A program made the position numbers and the translations under genes. 64,000 nucleotides of DNA from Dissulfurimicrobium hydrothermale (lineage in GTDB: Bacteria > Desulfobacterota > Dissulfuribacteria > Dissulfuribacterales > Sh68), in NCBI RefSeq assembly GCF_022026155.1, contig NZ_CP085041.1, positions 1,520,306 through 1,584,305 on the forward strand, in the 5' to 3' direction. Shown piece by piece: positions 7,982-15,872 of this stretch (position 1 is the stretch's first letter; every line of letters starts with the position of its first letter). The notes under the pieces were generated by a model. It was not told the origin of the DNA. It worked only from the letters and a program-made list of their open reading frames with translations, and searched no databases.

Positions 7982-9784
7982 TCATGCATTTATGTCTTGA
8001 CACAGACCTGGATCGAGCCAGCGCTCCTCAGGAAACCTTTCATGAAAGAAGGCCGAAAGGGCTGCCATGACATCCTGAGGCCCAGGCATCTCAAGAAGCC
8101 GTTTTACAAGGACTGAGCACTCATCCTTATCGCACAAACAAATGAGACGCTTCACCCTTGGTATGGCGATGGCGTTCATGCTCAGCTCATCAAGCCCGAT
8201 CCCGACAAGAATAGGGATATACATCGGTTCACCGGCCATCTCCCCGCACATGGCCACCTCTATACCGGCCTTGTGGGCCGCCTCTACCGTATAATGTATC
8301 ATCCTCAGGATGCCAGGGTGAAGCGGTTCATACATATGCGCCACATGTTCGTTTGCCCTATCTATGGCCAAGGAATACTGTATGAGATCGTTCGTGCCGA
8401 TGCTGAAAAAATCCACCTCTTTTGCAAGTATATCCGCTATCATGACCGCCGTTGGCACCTCGATCATGATGCCGATCATCATATGCTCATCAAACGGGAT
8501 GCCAAGGCCCCTGAATTTCTCTCTGATTTCATCGAGATGCCTTCTTATCTCAAAGAGCTCCTGCCTTCCTGAGATGAGAGGGAAGAGCATCTTCACCCGT
8601 CCATAGACGCTGGCCCTCAAAATCGCTCTCAGTTGGACATCGAACAGATCTGGGGCCTTTAGGCAAAGACGAATGGCCCTCAATCCGAGGGCCGGGTTCA
8701 ATTCCTCTCCGAATGAGACCGGCGCCGCGAGCTTGTCACCGCCTATATCAAGGGTGCGTATGGTAACAGGGTTGGGTGCCATGGCGGTTATTATGTCCCT
8801 GTATGCAGTGAACAATTCCTCCTCGCCCGGGAGTTCTTTGCGTGTCAAATAAAGATATTCGGTACGCAACAGCCCTATCCCATCAGCGCCGTGAAATCTC
8901 GCGGACGGGATCTCATCGGCCAGCTCTATATTGGCCTTCACCTTTACCGCAAAGCCGTCTCTGGTCACGGCCGGCAGGTGGCTATTATAGATGATATCCT
9001 GACGGTATCTGATGTAGCAGGTCTGTTTTTTCTTGTAAAGTGCAAGGGTATCGTCTTCTGGTGCTATGACCACCTCGCCGGTCAAGCCGTCAACAACCAG
9101 CACCTCCCCCGAAAATACCTCAGATGTGATATTTTCAAGACCGACTACGGCTGGGATCCCGAGAGACCTCGCAAGGATGGCAGTATGAGAGGTGCGGCTC
9201 CCTATGTCAGTCACAAAAGCAAGTATCTTGGATGGGTCAATCTGTACCGTATCAGCAGGCGATAGGTCATGGGCCACGATAATGACCGGTTCCCTGACCT
9301 TACTCAAGTCTCCTGCGGCATGCCCAGATAATAGGCCAAATATCCTTTCTACGACATAGTCAAGGTCCTTGACCCGTTCTCTGATATACTGGTCCGTTAT
9401 CTTGCTGAAAAGCCCTCTTGCATGCTCGACAGCCAGGCTGAGCGCCCACTCGGCATTGATCTTTCTCTCGGCGATAAGTTTGAGTGTCTGATTATATATC
9501 ATTCGATCTTTGAGCATCAAGAGGTGCGACTTAAATATCTCACTGTGACTACTCAATTCATCAGGCAATCCGGCCATCAGCATGTTTATGTGATTTTCTG
9601 CGTCTGAAACAGCCTTTTTGAAACGACGGATCTCGGGCCCAATCTCATGCCCTGACAGCACTGTCTGTGGTATCTTGAATTTATATTTGTCCAGAAAGAA
9701 AGCACGGCCTATCGCGATGCCTGGAGAGGCACCGACGCCGTTGAAGACAATTTCTCTGTGATTATTTTGTCTGGCGGCGGTCAT
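7982..9784 (-). CDS. ptsI: PTS enzyme I (phosphoenolpyruvate-protein phosphotransferase)
   Basis: Soluble enzyme that takes phosphate from phosphoenolpyruvate and passes it to HPr. About 600 residues, full family length. The order is normal: HPr-binding helical domain, the swivelling phosphohistidine domain with SRTSHTAILARSLGIPAVVG (His at about residue 200), then the PEP-binding barrel with GIGLLRTEYL and the C-terminal CGEMAGEP containing the active-site Cys. I chose ATG at 9784, which has AAAGGG seven bases upstream; a TTG at 9790 overlapping the ptsH stop is the alternative. It is coupled to ptsH. No EII gene is visible, so this may be a mannose-family or a purely regulatory PTS whose EII lies elsewhere. 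Confidence 0.95.
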   Translation of the reverse strand: MTAARQNNHREIVFNGVGASPGIAIGRAFFLDKYKFKIPQTVLSGHEIGPEIRRFKKAVSDAENHINMLMAGLPDELSSHSEIFKSHLLMLKDRMIYNQTLKLIAERKINAEWALSLAVEHARGLFSKITDQYIRERVKDLDYVVERIFGLLSGHAAGDLSKVREPVIIVAHDLSPADTVQIDPSKILAFVTDIGSRTSHTAILARSLGIPAVVGLENITSEVFSGEVLVVDGLTGEVVIAPEDDTLALYKKKQTCYIRYRQDIIYNSHLPAVTRDGFAVKVKANIELADEIPSARFHGADGIGLLRTEYLYLTRKELPGEEELFTAYRDIITAMAPNPVTIRTLDIGGDKLAAPVSFGEELNPALGLRAIRLCLKAPDLFDVQLRAILRASVYGRVKMLFPLISGRQELFEIRRHLDEIREKFRGLGIPFDEHMMIGIMIEVPTAVMIADILAKEVDFFSIGTNDLIQYSLAIDRANEHVAHMYEPLHPGILRMIHYTVEAAHKAGIEVAMCGEMAGEPMYIPILVGIGLDELSMNAIAIPRVKRLICLCDKDECSVLVKRLLEMPGPQDVMAALSAFFHERFPEERWLDPGLCQDINA

Positions 9785-9786
9785 GG

Positions 9787-10068
9787 TCAATCCCTTTCAC
9801 CGAAACCACTTTCGATCAGTGCCTTGAGCGCCAAGACAGCGGCTGATGCATCAGGACCGCTCGCCCTGACCTTGAGACGACTGCCCATAGGACAAGCAAG
9901 CGTCAGCACCTCAAGGATGCTCTTGCCGTCCACAACAGCGTCGTCTTTTATCAGCCGCACATCGGATTCGAATTCACTAGCCAGGCTGGCGAAGCGTGAC
10001 GCTGGTCTGGCGTGAAGGCCGAGTCGGTTTAAAATGATTACTTCCACCTCAAGGGAGTTATGAGACAT
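9787..10068 (-). CDS. ptsH: Phosphocarrier protein HPr
   Basis: A 93-residue HPr protein. The active-site histidine is in GLHARPAS (H19 in this numbering, His15 of classical HPr), and a GKSILEVLTLA segment carries a serine (S50) at the place of the regulatory Ser46 of HPrs that are phosphorylated by HPr kinase. The ATG at 10068 is preferred because it directly precedes the conserved beta strand and has AAAAAGG upstream; longer readings to 10119 add a Cys-rich tail unlike the family. Its stop is just ahead of the ptsI start. It transfers phosphate between EI and EIIA, and the Ser site suggests an added regulatory input. Confidence 0.95.
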   Translation of the reverse strand: MSHNSLEVEVIILNRLGLHARPASRFASLASEFESDVRLIKDDAVVDGKSILEVLTLACPMGSRLKVRASGPDASAAVLALKALIESGFGERD

Positions 10069-10100
10069 GACCTTTTTAATTTTGTAACAAATACTACATA

Positions 10101-10129
10101 ACATAAAAGAGCAAGACATGTTAAGTCAA
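10101..10129 (-). promoter_or_regulatory. Candidate sigma70 promoter for ptsH-ptsI
   Basis: Minus-strand TTGACT (10129-10124) and TTATGT (10106-10101) with exactly 17 bases between them, about 33 bases before the ptsH ATG. Good match and position; not experimentally supported. Confidence 0.5.
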
Positions 10130-10281
10130 GCATCAATAAAAAGACTATTAGGATATCACCCATCTGCACTGTTAATCTGATTTGTGTAACAGCATGATAG
10201 CTGTCAGGAGGGATCCGTCCAGATCAAACGGTTGTACAAGGGCCTTTTAATGCAAATCCGACAAAAAATATCGTGCCTCAA

Positions 10282-10306
10282 CAAGGGTTTTTTGCAGGAA
10301 CCCTTG
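10282..10306 (+). other. Hairpin in the leader of the EF-G-like gene
   Basis: CAAGGGTT (10282-10289) and AACCCTTG (10299-10306) form an 8-base perfect stem around a 9-base loop, about 75 bases before the EF-G-like start. No U-run follows, so it is not a plain intrinsic terminator. The rest of the 312-base gap between ptsH and this gene holds the ptsH promoter and no gene that I can see. Confidence 0.4.
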
Positions 10307-10380
10307 ACGCAGACAGCAACCATTCATTATCTTGATCAAATCTATCTGTTCTTTAATTCCAAGAGAGGAAGGGATTGAGC

Positions 10381-12468
10381 ATGGAAAATGAAAACATCAA
10401 GAACATCGCCATTGCTGGCAACAACGGGAGCGGCAAGACCTCTCTGGCAGAGGCCGTGCTTTTTACTGCCAAGGCGACAAAACGCCTGGGCAGGGTGGAT
10501 GACGGGAGCTCGTGTCTTGATTTTGAACCGGAGGAGATCAAACGCCGCATCTCAATAAGCGCCGCCCTTCATAACCTCACATGGAAAAAGACAAGGGTCT
10601 TCATAATCGACACCCCAGGGGAAGACAATTTCCTGCCAGAGACAAAAATGGCCCTCAGGGTTGCGGACAATGCCCTTTATGTGATGGATGCGGTTGATCC
10701 ATTGAAGCCACAAACGGAAAAGACATGGCGCATGATCAAGGAGCTTGGACTTCCGGCTATGATCTTCATAAATAAGATGGATAAGGAGAGGGCGGATTTC
10801 AAAAGGGCTGTCGATACGATAAAGACGCTCGGCATAAGGCCGGTACCGCTTTTTATGCCCATAGGGGCACAGGAGGGGTTTAAAGGTATAGTTGATCTCA
10901 TCCAAATGAAGGCCTTTGTCTTTGCCCCGGATGGGAGCGGGAAGGCGACCCAAATCGACATCCCTCCCGACCTCGAAGACGAAGCAGGTGTCTTGCGTGG
11001 AAATTTGATCGAATATGCAGCAGAATCTGAAGACAGCCTGCTTGAAAAATTTTTGGAGGGGGTGGAGCTGAGCCCGGAAGAAATAATATCAGGCCTCATG
11101 AAGGGCGTCAGCGAAGGCGGTTTTGTACCTGTAGCATGCGGATCCGCCATAAAAAACATAGCAAGCCCAAATCTCTTGGATCTTATAGTCAATCTTATGC
11201 CTGGTCCTCAGGCCAGGGGAGACGTTAAGGGCCTCAATCCAAACACAAGGTCCGAGATCATCATGAAACCGCTGCATGATTCGCCTGTATCCGGCATCGT
11301 CTTTAAGACCTTGATAGATCCATATGCAGGGCGTCTCTCGATCCTACGGATCTATTCCGGCACCATCAAGCCGGACGGCGTTCTCTATAACAGTATCCGG
11401 GAGGTTGATGAACGCTACGGCCAGATATTCCTCCTCGAAGGCAAGGCCCAAAAACCAGTCGAGCAGGCGACACCCGGCGAGATAATCGCCATTACGAAGC
11501 TCAAAGAGACGGCAACGGGCGACACCCTCTGTACCCGTGCAAATCCCGTAATATACCCCTTTGTTGATATACAACCGCCTGTGCTGACCTATGCCATTAG
11601 ACCCAAGACAAGAGGGGATGAAGAAAAGATCACACAGGTACTTGCAAGGCTCAAAGAAGAAGACCCGACGCTCGCGATACAGCGGGATCAACAGACAGGA
11701 GAACTTCTTATAGCCGGAAACGGACAGATACACATAGACGTCACCATTGAAAAGATGGAACGCAAGTTTGGGGTACAGGTCGAACTCGCCCTTCCGAAAA
11801 TCCCTTATCATGAGACTATAAAGGCTGCACAAAAAGGGGTAATCTATCGACATAAAAAACAGACCGGCGGGGCAGGTCAGTTTGCCGAGGTCCATTTTGA
11901 CATCACGCCGCTTTCACGTGGGGCCGGATTTGAATTTGAAGAGGCCCTTGTCGGCATGAATGTCCCAAGAAACTTTGTACCGGCTGTTGAAAAAGGGCTT
12001 CATGAAGCGCTGCAGTCAGGTCCGTTGGCCGGGTTGCCGGTAGTAGATATAAAGGTAAGATTTTACGATGGTAAGTCGCATGAGGTTGATTCATCCGAAA
12101 CTGCCTTCAAGATAGCAGCGATCCAGTGCTTCAGAAAAGGCGTACTGGATGCCAAGCCGACCATCCTTGAACCTATAGTCAAGATGACTATTGAGATACC
12201 AGACAATGCCGTAGGAGATGTGATCGGGGATTTAAATTCAAGGAGGGGGCGGGTGATGGGTATGGAGCCGGGACAAGACGGTCGCCAAGTAATAACCGCT
12301 CTCGTCCCGATGGCCGAGGTCCAGCGCTATGTACTCGACCTAAACGCCTTAACCGCTGGACGCGGGACATTCTCTATGGAGATATCCCACTATGAAGAGG
12401 TGCCCGGGAATCTACTCGACAAACTCATAGCTAAGATCAACGAGGAAAGGGGCAAAGGAGAAAAATAG
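10381..12468 (+). CDS. Elongation factor G-like translational GTPase (EF-G paralogue)
   Basis: A 695-residue translational GTPase with the EF-G domain order: G domain, domain II, a domain III/IV region with GGAGQFAEVHFDI, and a domain V ending in the usual GDLNSRRGRVMGME. The P-loop is an unusual GNNGSGKT (residues 13-20) instead of the EF-G AHVDAGKTT, and the G3 motif is DTPGEDNF rather than DTPGHVDF, losing the catalytic His. NKMD is intact. This pattern fits the EF-G-like subfamily found beside a canonical FusA, with a specialised or ribosome-recycling role. Start at ATG 10381 with GAGAGGAAGGGA upstream; a TTG six bases earlier is possible. One base separates it from mog. Confidence 0.88.
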   Translation: MENENIKNIAIAGNNGSGKTSLAEAVLFTAKATKRLGRVDDGSSCLDFEPEEIKRRISISAALHNLTWKKTRVFIIDTPGEDNFLPETKMALRVADNALYVMDAVDPLKPQTEKTWRMIKELGLPAMIFINKMDKERADFKRAVDTIKTLGIRPVPLFMPIGAQEGFKGIVDLIQMKAFVFAPDGSGKATQIDIPPDLEDEAGVLRGNLIEYAAESEDSLLEKFLEGVELSPEEIISGLMKGVSEGGFVPVACGSAIKNIASPNLLDLIVNLMPGPQARGDVKGLNPNTRSEIIMKPLHDSPVSGIVFKTLIDPYAGRLSILRIYSGTIKPDGVLYNSIREVDERYGQIFLLEGKAQKPVEQATPGEIIAITKLKETATGDTLCTRANPVIYPFVDIQPPVLTYAIRPKTRGDEEKITQVLARLKEEDPTLAIQRDQQTGELLIAGNGQIHIDVTIEKMERKFGVQVELALPKIPYHETIKAAQKGVIYRHKKQTGGAGQFAEVHFDITPLSRGAGFEFEEALVGMNVPRNFVPAVEKGLHEALQSGPLAGLPVVDIKVRFYDGKSHEVDSSETAFKIAAIQCFRKGVLDAKPTILEPIVKMTIEIPDNAVGDVIGDLNSRRGRVMGMEPGQDGRQVITALVPMAEVQRYVLDLNALTAGRGTFSMEISHYEEVPGNLLDKLIAKINEERGKGEK

Positions 12469-12469
12469 A

Positions 12470-12961
12470 ATGTACACAGCTGGTATACTCACGATCAGCG
12501 ACAGCGCATCCAAGGGTGACAGAGAGGATGCAAGCGGTACCGTCATATCCAGACTTCTTAGTAAGAAAGGATTCGATGTGCTTATACATAAAATAGTGCC
12601 TGATGAACAACAGACCATCAGTAAAATCCTCATGGAATGGGTAGATGAAAAGGAGGTGGATATAATCGTAACGACAGGCGGCACTGGGCTTACGCCGAGA
12701 GATACAACGCCAGAGGCCACAATGGCTGTGATCACACGGCTTATTCCAGGCATACCAGAGGCGATGCGCGCTGCGGGTATAGGAGAAAACCCAAGGGCCA
12801 TGCTCTCGAGGGCAGTGGCCGGGGTCAGAAAGCGGACGCTCATTATAAACCTGCCAGGTAGCCCGGCCGGGGTTGAGACCGGCCTTTCTGTGATCATGCC
12901 CATTCTGAAGCACGCGATCGATAAAATAAAAGGTGACAATACCCCATGCTGTGAAAGATAA
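12470..12961 (+). CDS. mog: Molybdopterin adenylyltransferase (MogA/MoaB family)
   Basis: A 163-residue MoCF_biosynth protein that adenylates molybdopterin before metal insertion. The hallmark TTGGTGLTPRDTTPEA is at about residues 64-80 and the second motif INLPGSPAGVETGL near 124-138; GITISDSASKG-like strands open the protein (here GILTISDSASKG). Length is normal for the bacterial MogA group. It begins one base after the EF-G-like gene, so the two are probably co-transcribed although they are not functionally related in any way known to me. Molybdenum enzymes are expected in an anaerobe. MoaB versus Mog cannot be settled here. Confidence 0.92.
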   Translation: MYTAGILTISDSASKGDREDASGTVISRLLSKKGFDVLIHKIVPDEQQTISKILMEWVDEKEVDIIVTTGGTGLTPRDTTPEATMAVITRLIPGIPEAMRAAGIGENPRAMLSRAVAGVRKRTLIINLPGSPAGVETGLSVIMPILKHAIDKIKGDNTPCCER

Positions 12962-13057
12962 GAAATGCTTCCTTGCTTTAACAATAAATAGTGATTCCTC
13001 CATCTTTTGAAGAGGAAATAAAAAATGTTTTCGTGTCATCTTTAAACAGGAGTATTT

Positions 13058-14119
13058 ATGAAAATAGGTATAGTAGGTCTGCCTGGGAGCGGCAAGACCA
13101 CCATCTTTAATGCCCTTACCGGCGGCCATGCCGAGACTTCTTCATATAGCGGCGCCAAAAAAGAGGTGAATCTTGCGATAGTAAACGTCCCGGACAAACG
13201 CCTCGATGCCTTGTCTGATATGTACAAACCCAAAAAGACCATTCATGCCCAGGTGCAATATGTCGATGTCGGTGGCGGCATTTCCGGAAAAGATGCCGAC
13301 GGCCGCGCCAAAGACGCCTCTATGGATGAAATTTTGAGGCTCCTCCGACCTGTCGATGCCCTGGTGCATGTAATCAGAAATTTTGAACGGCCAGGGGATG
13401 CCGCTGATCCGCAAAGAGACCTCGAGGCCTTTGAATCGGAACTCGTGTTGACTGACCTCATTGCCCTGGAAAGACGTATCGAAAAGGTTGAAAAAGAAAT
13501 CATTAAAGGGAAAAAAGGGGATCCAAACGAATTTGAGTTGCTCAAAAAGGCATATGAGGTATTAAATAGCGGTCATGCCCTAAGGTCCTTAAATAAGATC
13601 GCAATGTCTCCTTTGCTCAAGGGCTACGCACTCTTATCCGCAAAGCCGTGCATCGTAGTCTTAAACAGCGCAGATGAACTCAGTGTGGGCGAAACTCATC
13701 TTGTTGCACCCGAAGGCGTAGTAACTGTTGAAATCAAAGGGCGCCTCGAGATGGAGCTCAAAGAGCTCCAGCCTGATGAGGCAGAGGCATTCAGAAAAGA
13801 TCTAGGGTTGTCAATACCGGCCACCGACAGACTCATCCAAGAATCTTATGCCCTTCTAGGGCTCATATCTTTCTTTACCGTCGGTGAGGATGAGGTACGG
13901 GCATGGGATATTGCAGCCGGCACGCATGCCCAAAAGGCCGCTGGCGTCATCCATTCAGACATAGAAAAAGGGTTCATAAGGGCCGAAGTGGTCTCGTACG
14001 AAGATCTCATGTCCCATGGATCGTATGTCGCGGCGCAAAGGGCCGGCAAGGTTCGGCTTGAAGGCAAGGACTATGTAATAAAAGACGGCGATGTAGTAAA
14101 TTTCAGATTCAATGTCTAG
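13058..14119 (+). CDS. ychF: Ribosome-binding ATPase YchF (Obg superfamily)
   Basis: A 353-residue P-loop protein of the OBG family that prefers ATP and binds ribosomes. Walker A GLPGSGKTTIFNALTGG is at residues 7-23, the helical insertion follows, and the C-terminal TGS-like domain carries SFFTVGEDEVRAW and the end DYVIKDGDVVNFRFNV. The G4 region reads VVLNSADE, somewhat different from the usual NVxE. An AGGAG ribosome site (AACAGGAGTATTT) supports the ATG at 13058. The gene follows a 96-base gap after mog and its last 8 bases overlap the start of the Crp-type regulator. Confidence 0.93.
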   Translation: MKIGIVGLPGSGKTTIFNALTGGHAETSSYSGAKKEVNLAIVNVPDKRLDALSDMYKPKKTIHAQVQYVDVGGGISGKDADGRAKDASMDEILRLLRPVDALVHVIRNFERPGDAADPQRDLEAFESELVLTDLIALERRIEKVEKEIIKGKKGDPNEFELLKKAYEVLNSGHALRSLNKIAMSPLLKGYALLSAKPCIVVLNSADELSVGETHLVAPEGVVTVEIKGRLEMELKELQPDEAEAFRKDLGLSIPATDRLIQESYALLGLISFFTVGEDEVRAWDIAAGTHAQKAAGVIHSDIEKGFIRAEVVSYEDLMSHGSYVAAQRAGKVRLEGKDYVIKDGDVVNFRFNV

Positions 14120-14888
14120 GTCTTTAATACAGATGGTTGCCTTTCAAAAAAACGGCATACAAAAAGACAGCGGGCAGGATGGGATAAAAAATGATGGACT
14201 GAAAAATATCATGGACGGCCTCTCAATGACACCCATGTTTGATGGGCTCTCCGTTGAAAGGCTGAGGTTGATCGCTGGCATCACTGAACTCCGCCTTTAC
14301 CGCAAAGGACAGACCATTTTTTCCGAGGGTGACCCGGCGGCTGGTTTCTACGCGGTCTTTTCGGGCCGGGTCAAGATATTCAAACTCTCCCCTGATGGGA
14401 AGGAACAAATACTGCATGTCTTCGGGCCGGGCGAGCCGTTCGGAGAGGTTGCTGTGTTCGAGGGTATAAATTTCCCGGCCTATGCCCAGGCGATGGACGA
14501 TGTCACAGCCATATTCATACCGAAGGAACGTTTTGTAGAACTGATAGCTAGAGACCCAGCGCTCACATTGAATATGCTATCGGTATTATCAGTTAGGCTC
14601 AAAAAATTCACCCACCTCATAGAAGACCTCTCGCTAAAAGACACACCAGGGCGGCTTGCTAAATACATCCTGCTTTTGAGTGACAAGGGCCATGGGTCTG
14701 ACAAGATAAGGCTTGACATCACAAAGAACCAACTTGCAGGCCTCCTTGGGACCATACCCGAGACGCTCTCGAGGATTTTTGCGCGCCTATCAGGCCGCGG
14801 GCTTATCAGGATGGAAGGGGCCGATATAACCATCCTTGACCGCAGGGGTCTTGAAGATCTGGCCCAAGGCGTCGCTAAACTCATTTGA
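14112..14888 (+). CDS. Crp/Fnr-family transcription regulator
   Basis: A 258-residue regulator with an N-terminal cyclic-nucleotide-type sensor barrel (FSEGDPAAGFYAVFSGRVKIFKLSPDGKE, then PGEPFGEVAVFEG) and a C-terminal Crp-type winged helix (DITKNQLAGLLGTIPETLSRIFARL). There is no N-terminal cysteine cluster, so it is not an oxygen-sensing FNR; the ligand is unknown. The stated ATG overlaps the last 8 bases of ychF, but the first ~35 residues do not resemble the family, and a start at the Met before DGLSMTPMF is also possible. Location next to HDOD and histidine kinase genes suggests a regulatory block. Confidence 0.88.
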   Translation: MSRSLIQMVAFQKNGIQKDSGQDGIKNDGLKNIMDGLSMTPMFDGLSVERLRLIAGITELRLYRKGQTIFSEGDPAAGFYAVFSGRVKIFKLSPDGKEQILHVFGPGEPFGEVAVFEGINFPAYAQAMDDVTAIFIPKERFVELIARDPALTLNMLSVLSVRLKKFTHLIEDLSLKDTPGRLAKYILLLSDKGHGSDKIRLDITKNQLAGLLGTIPETLSRIFARLSGRGLIRMEGADITILDRRGLEDLAQGVAKLI

Positions 14889-14979
14889 CAACAGACCCAA
14901 ACAAAGGCCGGCCTTGATGTTTAGAGAATGAATGATAAATTATAAAAAATAACATTAAAAATACTACTAAAGACCTTTC

Positions 14980-15843
14980 ATGGATATCCCTACCCCCAAT
15001 CTCTCTCTGTGCCTTGAAAAAATCAACTCCGCCGAATGGCTGCCATGTCCGGATCAGGCGCTATCAAGGTGCCTGAGGCTCTTTACTGAAAAAGATGTCT
15101 CTTTAAATATGATAGAAGAGGCCTTTAGGATAGAGACAAGCCTGTGTTCGCAGCTCCTTAAGGTCGCAAACAGTGCATTTTATGGTGCGACCAAGCAAAT
15201 ACATGATGTCCGCAGGGCCGTAATGACAATAGGTCTGAGAGAGGCAAAAGGTATATGTCTGTCAACGGCCTTGATGCAGCAATTCTCTCAGGCGTTGCTG
15301 CCCACTGCCTTCGATCTCATAAAATTTTGGCGTCATTCTATGCTGACCTCATTCATTGCAAGCGAACTTGCGATGGACAAAACATGGATCAAAAGGGATG
15401 AGGCGCAACTTTATGGTCTTCTGCACGATATCGGCAGGTTGGCCATGGCCGCATTGCTGCCGGATTGGTTTAATAAGGCCGTTACGTCTTCACTTAATGG
15501 GGGCAAATCGCTCTGCGAGGCTGAAAATGATCTAGGTATAACACACTCATTCTTGGGATGGGCACTTGCAAAAAAATGGAGACTGCCGGAACCTGTCTGC
15601 CTAGTGATCCGCTGGCACCACGATCCAATAAAGGAAGGCATCTATTCAAAACAGGTGGCCCTTATATATATAGCGGATTATCTTGCTAACACTATTGGAA
15701 AGTCCGTTATAGTGCCGCAAATAGTCCCCAATGAAAAAATCTTATCTCTTGCAGATATAAATCTATGGAAATTGCAGGATTCCATGGATACGCTCAAAAA
15801 TCTAACAAACAAGATAGAGGCATTCATCAATGATGCCATCTAA
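14980..15843 (+). CDS. HDOD domain signalling protein
   Basis: A 287-residue single-domain HDOD protein. Such proteins are signalling relatives of HD-domain phosphohydrolases, usually without catalysis. Visible points are SLCSQLLKVANSAFYGATKQIHDVRRAVMTIGLREAKGI in the first half, LLHDIGRLAMAALLP near residue 147, and WALAKKWRLPEPVCLVIRWHHDP near residue 195. The partial HD signature (HDIGR) is kept. Start is the ATG after a 91-base AT-rich gap. A hybrid histidine kinase follows after 29 bases on the same strand, so the pair is probably an operon in which the HDOD protein is part of the kinase pathway. Confidence 0.9.
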   Translation: MDIPTPNLSLCLEKINSAEWLPCPDQALSRCLRLFTEKDVSLNMIEEAFRIETSLCSQLLKVANSAFYGATKQIHDVRRAVMTIGLREAKGICLSTALMQQFSQALLPTAFDLIKFWRHSMLTSFIASELAMDKTWIKRDEAQLYGLLHDIGRLAMAALLPDWFNKAVTSSLNGGKSLCEAENDLGITHSFLGWALAKKWRLPEPVCLVIRWHHDPIKEGIYSKQVALIYIADYLANTIGKSVIVPQIVPNEKILSLADINLWKLQDSMDTLKNLTNKIEAFINDAI

Positions 15844-15872
15844 TAAATCAACCATAATCGAACTATTGAAAC

